DNA of 33,220 nt from Bacillus pseudomycoides (GTDB lineage: Bacteria; Bacillota; Bacilli; Bacillales; Bacillaceae_G), in contig NZ_NVOY01000021.1 of NCBI RefSeq assembly GCF_002551005.1, forward strand, positions 1 to 33,220. Direction: 5' to 3'. The notes beneath the pieces were generated by a model that saw nothing but the letters and a program-made list of their open reading frames with translations, searched no databases and was not told where the DNA came from. Positions within the stretch are counted from its first letter, which is position 1. Each line of letters starts with the position of its first letter. Positions 33,123 through 33,220 of the stretch are shown in pieces. The position numbers were made by a program, and so were the translations under genes.

Positions 33123-33220
33123 CCCGCATTAACGGGCAGTAAGACCCCCCACCTCAAGATTGAGAGAGAAGCGAAGAAGATAGGTGGGGGATAACTGTCC
33201 GTAAAAGCCCGATTGGTTCA
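33123..33220 (+). repeat. bcr1-like dispersed repeat, copy 2, cut by the window end
   Basis: Same pattern as 27469-27564 but on the plus strand: CCCGC, GGGCAGTAAGACCCCCCACC, TCAAGATTGAGAGAGAAGCG, AAGATAGGTGGGGGAT, then AACTGTCCGTAAAAGCCCG and TTGGTTCA at the window end. The CCCACCT/AGGTGGG stem is intact. The base run before it is TTCAT, close to the TTTAT duplication. It lies 28 bases upstream of the ABC ATPase start codon. Confidence 0.75.

Overview
The window comes from a Bacillus cereus-group chromosome (B. cereus, thuringiensis or anthracis relatives). The basis is the low GC content, strong AGGAGG-type ribosome sites, the sporulation and cell-shape block spoIIQ-spoIIID-mbl-fabZ, and short dispersed repeats that look like the bcr repeats of this group. 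Almost every gene lies on the minus strand; the clear exception is one chemoreceptor.

Layout in plus-strand coordinates. 1-170 is the right end of an IS200/IS605-type element. 296-376 (-) encodes a 26-residue amphipathic peptide with its own promoter and terminator. 636-2351 (+) is a methyl-accepting chemotaxis protein. 2719-8068 (-) is a five-gene operon: response regulator, histidine kinase, membrane-anchored protein, solute-binding lipoprotein and an organophosphate MFS transporter. It resembles phosphoglycerate/hexose-phosphate sensing and uptake systems, and its two ends are marked by copies of one ~80 bp repeat. 8465-10310 (-) holds an SGNH-like surface protein and a LytR-CpsA-Psr ligase.

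10763-27240 (-) is a large exopolysaccharide locus. The promoter-proximal part carries a second tyrosine kinase (26563-27240), then a Wzz-type modulator, tyrosine kinase and PHP phosphatase (23988-26258), then galU. The distal part (10763-22522) has the initiating sugar transferase, four glycosyltransferases, galE, wecC, a Wzx flippase, an acetyltransferase and a Wzy polymerase. Together they describe Wzx/Wzy-dependent synthesis. UDP-glucose, UDP-galactose and UDP-ManNAcA are supplied by GalU, GalE and WecC. Repeats are built on undecaprenyl phosphate, flipped by Wzx and polymerised by Wzy. Chain length is controlled by the kinase/phosphatase module, and the LCP protein may attach the polymer to the wall.

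27598-31381 (-) is conserved backbone: fabZ, mbl, spoIIID, a small membrane protein and spoIIQ. spoIIID has an upstream start with a strong ribosome site that runs in frame into the gene. 31545-33094 (-) is an ABC exporter pair. Two bcr1-like repeats in opposite orientation lie at 27469-27564 and from 33123 to the window end.

The least explained items are the 26-residue peptide, the structured element at 23849-23985, the in-frame spoIIID leader and the repeats placed at regulatory boundaries.
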